This document shows, piece by piece, positions 61,537 to 64,000 of a DNA stretch of 64,000 nt. Position 1 is the stretch's first letter, and each line of letters begins with the position of its first letter. Location of the stretch: contig NZ_CP069396.1 in NCBI RefSeq assembly GCF_016887565.1, positions 6,740,001 to 6,804,000 on the forward strand, given 5' to 3'. The stretch comes from Archangium violaceum (GTDB lineage Bacteria; Myxococcota; Myxococcia; Myxococcales; Myxococcaceae). The notes under the pieces are model-generated. The model was not told where the DNA came from and made no database searches. It saw only the letters and a program-made list of their open reading frames with translations. The position numbers and the translations under genes were made by a program.

Positions 61537-64000
61537 GGGTTCTGGCTCATCCGAAGGCGCCACAGGGTGGGCAGGGCATCCGCGAGGTGCTTGACGCGGT
61601 GGCTGCCGCTGTAGGTGAGCAGGTAGTCGTCGATCTCCATCACCGACACCGTGCCCTGACGGGAAGGCGGCTCGAAGCGGTAGGCGCGGACGACGGGAGC
61701 GGCCGACTCGGGATCCTCGGGCAGCGGGCTCGCGCCCTCCTGGCGCGCCTTGTGGAAGGCCCGGAGCTTCGCCTCGTGCAGCTCGAGCAGCCTCACGGGC
61801 TCCGGCGCGTTCTCCTCGTGCACGCGGACCTTCACGATCTCCGGGAGCCGTCCCGAGGACTGCCAGACGTGCAGCCCGGCCTCGCCCTCGAAGAAGGGCC
61901 GGATGCCCGGCCCCACCAGCTTGAGCGCGACGTGCACCGGCTCCAGGAGGGAAGCATGCAGGAACTCCCGGAGCTGCCGGAGGCCACCGGACACCCGGGC
62001 CCCTCCGGGGAGGTGGGCGGCGAAGCCCTCGATCTCCCCGCGCGAGCCGGCATAGGCCTCGCACAACCACTCGGTGAGCAGTGAGCCCTCGGCCGCGCCC
62101 TGCCGCCACTGCCCGAGCGGGAGCAACTCCAGCGTGACCACGTGCTGGGCGGGGCTGGAGAGACCCCGGAGGATGCGCTGCAGGAAGTACACCTCGGCCA
62201 GGGCGTCGAGCATCTGCTCACGGGAGACGACCTTCGCTGGCGCGAGCGCCCGCCGATCGAAGATCCGGATGCGATCCACACCGCCCTTGTAGTCATCGTG
62301 CACGGCGCGCTCCATGACGCCGAAGCGCTCGACCTCGATCAGCTCCCGCGCCTCGTCCTCGGGAGCCCGGGCGAAGGACTCCAGCTGGGCCGCGAACTCC
62401 TCCAGGAACATCCGCATCGAGTCGAGGGTGTAGAGCGACGCGGCGTGCTCCCGGTCTCCGGCCTGGAGCCGCTCGAGGTGGAAGCGGACCTGCTCGGACA
62501 GCGCGCCGAGGTCCGTACTGAGCCGCATCCGCTGCACTTCGTCGCGCGCCTCGATCATCTTCTCGCGCAGCTTCGCCACGGGCAGGGACAGGAGCGGCTC
62601 CAGGGCGAACCCCTCGACCGCGGGCTCGCGGGGGACGAGCGCGTCGGCCTGGACGGCGAAACCGCCCTCACGGGTGTAGAGCTGGAACAGGCGCATCAAC
62701 GCCTGGGGTCCACCGATGATGGCCTCGGAGAGGGCCTGACCTACCTTCTCCTCCAGGTAGCGCTTGAGCGGACGGGCACCCAGGTGGGCATCGAAGGACT
62801 CCTCGACGATGCGCCGCTTCACCGCCTCGTCGGCGGACACGAAGATGTTGCGGGACGTCAGCCCGTGCCGGGACAGCAGCCGCGCGAGCTCCTTCTCGAC
62901 GACCTTCTCGCCCGCCTCGCGCGAGAGCGGCGAGAAGTGCACGATGCGGTCGATGCGGTTGAAGAGCTCGGGCGGGAAGAACTCGCGCACGGCCCGGTCG
63001 GCGTCGAGCGCGAGCGCTCGCGCGTCCGGCTCGCCGATGCCCACCGCCGGCTTGCGCCGGGCCCCGAGGTTGCTCGTCATGACGATGACGGTGTGCGTGA
63101 AATCCGCCGTCTCTCCCGAGGCATCCGTGAGCCGGCCCTCGTCGAACGTCTGCAGGAGCAGGTTGAGGAGCGAGGGGTGTGCCTTCTCGATCTCGTCGAG
63201 CAGCACGAGCGAGAAGGGCTGCTCGCGGATGAGGCGCGTCAGCCGGCCCTCGGGCTGGAACACGTCGCCGGTGAGGCGGGCGACGGCGTCGGCCGTCTGG
63301 AACTCGGCCATGTCGAGCCGCACCAGACGGGACGCATCGCCATACAGGTAGCTGGCCAGCGCGCGGGTGAGCTCGGTCTTCCCGGTGCCGGTGGGTCCGG
63401 TGAACAGGTAGACGCCATAGGGCCTGCGGGGATCGGTGAGCCCGGAGTGGATGCGCGCGATGAGATCGCACGCCTCCTGGACGGCCTTCGGCTGGCCCAT
63501 CACCTTGCGAGAGAGTGCCTCCTGGACGTCCTCCGGATCCAGCTTCGCCTGGGGGTGGAGCAGGAAGTCCGGCAGGCCCGTCTTGCGAGCGAGGTGGGTG
63601 AAGAGGTCGTCGATCCCGATCTCCGGGCCCTGGGCCCCCCGATCGGTGGCGAGCTCGCGCAGCAGATCGATCGCCTTGCCCGGCAGCGCGGCGCCAGGGA
63701 AGAGCGTGCTGGCCTGCTCGAGCAGGATCGGAAAGAGCGAGGGAGACCAGGAGACGTGCTGCCGGGCCTCCAGCTCGCGCGCCTCGTGCAGCAGCATCCG
63801 CAGGGTCTCATCGGTGCTGGTGGGACGCACGTGGAGCTGGGTGAAGAGCGCGGCGAAGGACGGGGCGTCGGACTCGAGGCGCTGGAGCTGCTCCGGCGTC
63901 ACCGTGCCAACGAGGGTGATCTCCCCCCGCGAGAGCGCTCCCTGGAAGAAGAGCGCGAGATGGGTGTCGCTGTCGCGCGAGCGGCCGATGCGTCCGAAGG
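61533..64000 (-). CDS. Clp-like AAA+ protein with probable PCRF-like domain (N-terminus outside window)
   Basis: The frame is open to the window end (at least 822 residues). The first visible residues FQGALSRGEITLVGTVTPEQLQRLE are the end of a first AAA+ module. The second has Walker A GPTGTGKT, Walker B LLDEIEKAHPS and arginine finger FFPPELFNRID. A helical linker of about 130 residues follows. The next region resembles a release-factor PCRF domain: VTLELLPLG, LLTEWLCEAY, then LKLVGPGIRPFFEGEAGLHVWQSS. There is no GGQ domain, so it cannot act as a release factor. It is the first visible gene of the operon and overlaps the next gene by ATGA. Confidence 0.8.
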   Translation of the reverse strand, partial: FGRIGRSRDSDTHLALFFQGALSRGEITLVGTVTPEQLQRLESDAPSFAALFTQLHVRPTSTDETLRMLLHEARELEARQHVSWSPSLFPILLEQASTLFPGAALPGKAIDLLRELATDRGAQGPEIGIDDLFTHLARKTGLPDFLLHPQAKLDPEDVQEALSRKVMGQPKAVQEACDLIARIHSGLTDPRRPYGVYLFTGPTGTGKTELTRALASYLYGDASRLVRLDMAEFQTADAVARLTGDVFQPEGRLTRLIREQPFSLVLLDEIEKAHPSLLNLLLQTFDEGRLTDASGETADFTHTVIVMTSNLGARRKPAVGIGEPDARALALDADRAVREFFPPELFNRIDRIVHFSPLSREAGEKVVEKELARLLSRHGLTSRNIFVSADEAVKRRIVEESFDAHLGARPLKRYLEEKVGQALSEAIIGGPQALMRLFQLYTREGGFAVQADALVPREPAVEGFALEPLLSLPVAKLREKMIEARDEVQRMRLSTDLGALSEQVRFHLERLQAGDREHAASLYTLDSMRMFLEEFAAQLESFARAPEDEARELIEVERFGVMERAVHDDYKGGVDRIRIFDRRALAPAKVVSREQMLDALAEVYFLQRILRGLSSPAQHVVTLELLPLGQWRQGAAEGSLLTEWLCEAYAGSRGEIEGFAAHLPGGARVSGGLRQLREFLHASLLEPVHVALKLVGPGIRPFFEGEAGLHVWQSSGRLPEIVKVRVHEENAPEPVRLLELHEAKLRAFHKARQEGASPLPEDPESAAPVVRAYRFEPPSRQGTVSVMEIDDYLLTYSGSHRVKHLADALPTLWRLRMSQNP

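Noticed and set aside
59578-61614. Long plus-strand frame opposite the Clp-like ATPase
   Set aside because: Leu/Arg/Gly/Glu-rich shadow; the minus strand carries complete AAA+ motifs.

Overview
The window is high-GC DNA that looks like a myxobacterial chromosome (suborder Cystobacterineae, Archangium/Cystobacter/Myxococcus-like). The markers are a Hanks-type protein kinase, a DUF2378 (TIGR02265)-like protein, SitA-type polymorphic toxin lipoproteins with immunity genes, and several STAND/CHAT/WD40 conflict proteins. I saw no rRNA, tRNA, CRISPR array or insertion sequence. All assignments come from reading sequence and motifs; no database search was run.

Layout. 0-6.3 kb: a kinase cut by the window edge, a small zinc-ribbon protein, an ABC exporter (permease plus ATPase) and a divergent GuaB1-type IMPDH/GMP-reductase-family enzyme. 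6.4-12.1 kb: a tightly coupled operon of Flp/TadE/TadG-type pseudopilins, a tiny eight-cysteine exported peptide, an Flp pilin and an exported protein, with no Tad secretion machinery beside it. 12.1-16.2 kb: metabolic genes (SDR, M3 peptidase, enoyl-CoA hydratase). 16.3-23.3 kb: a zinc-ribbon membrane protein converging on a three-gene minus-strand operon, EAD-like P-loop ATPase -> STAND NTPase with helical repeats -> EAD-like/trypsin-like protease. 23.4-36.7 kb: nth, aldo/keto reductase, glutamine amidotransferase, a divergent MocR regulator/PNPOx pair with a perfect inverted repeat between them, a CreD-like membrane protein with an exported partner, an MBL hydrolase, a cytochrome P450 and a two-component system.

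36.8-38.0 kb: a decayed toxin gene followed by an intact immunity gene. 38.0-48.0 kb: SRPBCC proteins, an ArsR regulator with repeated upstream sites, an FnIII-type exported protein, a 942-residue orphan membrane protein, an MDR oxidoreductase, a hemolysin III homologue and a DUF2378-like protein. 48.0-53.6 kb: a CHAT protease-like protein translationally coupled to an nSTAND1 ATPase carrying 14 near-identical WD40 repeats. 53.6-57.8 kb: a toxin/immunity island with a second copy of the immunity gene, toxin fragments, an intact SitA5-like lipoprotein toxin with a probable immunity gene, and a truncated gene. 57.8-64.0 kb: a minus-strand operon of two Clp-type AAA+ proteins (one with a probable PCRF-like domain, the other with a damaged Walker B in its first AAA module) and a caspase/gingipain-fold protease-like protein.

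Three NTPase-plus-protease modules with different effectors (trypsin-like, CHAT, C25/caspase-like) lie in one window together with an outer-membrane-exchange toxin locus. The three-gene EAD operon and the Clp/caspase-fold operon are the best candidates for undescribed NTP-dependent conflict or kin-discrimination systems.
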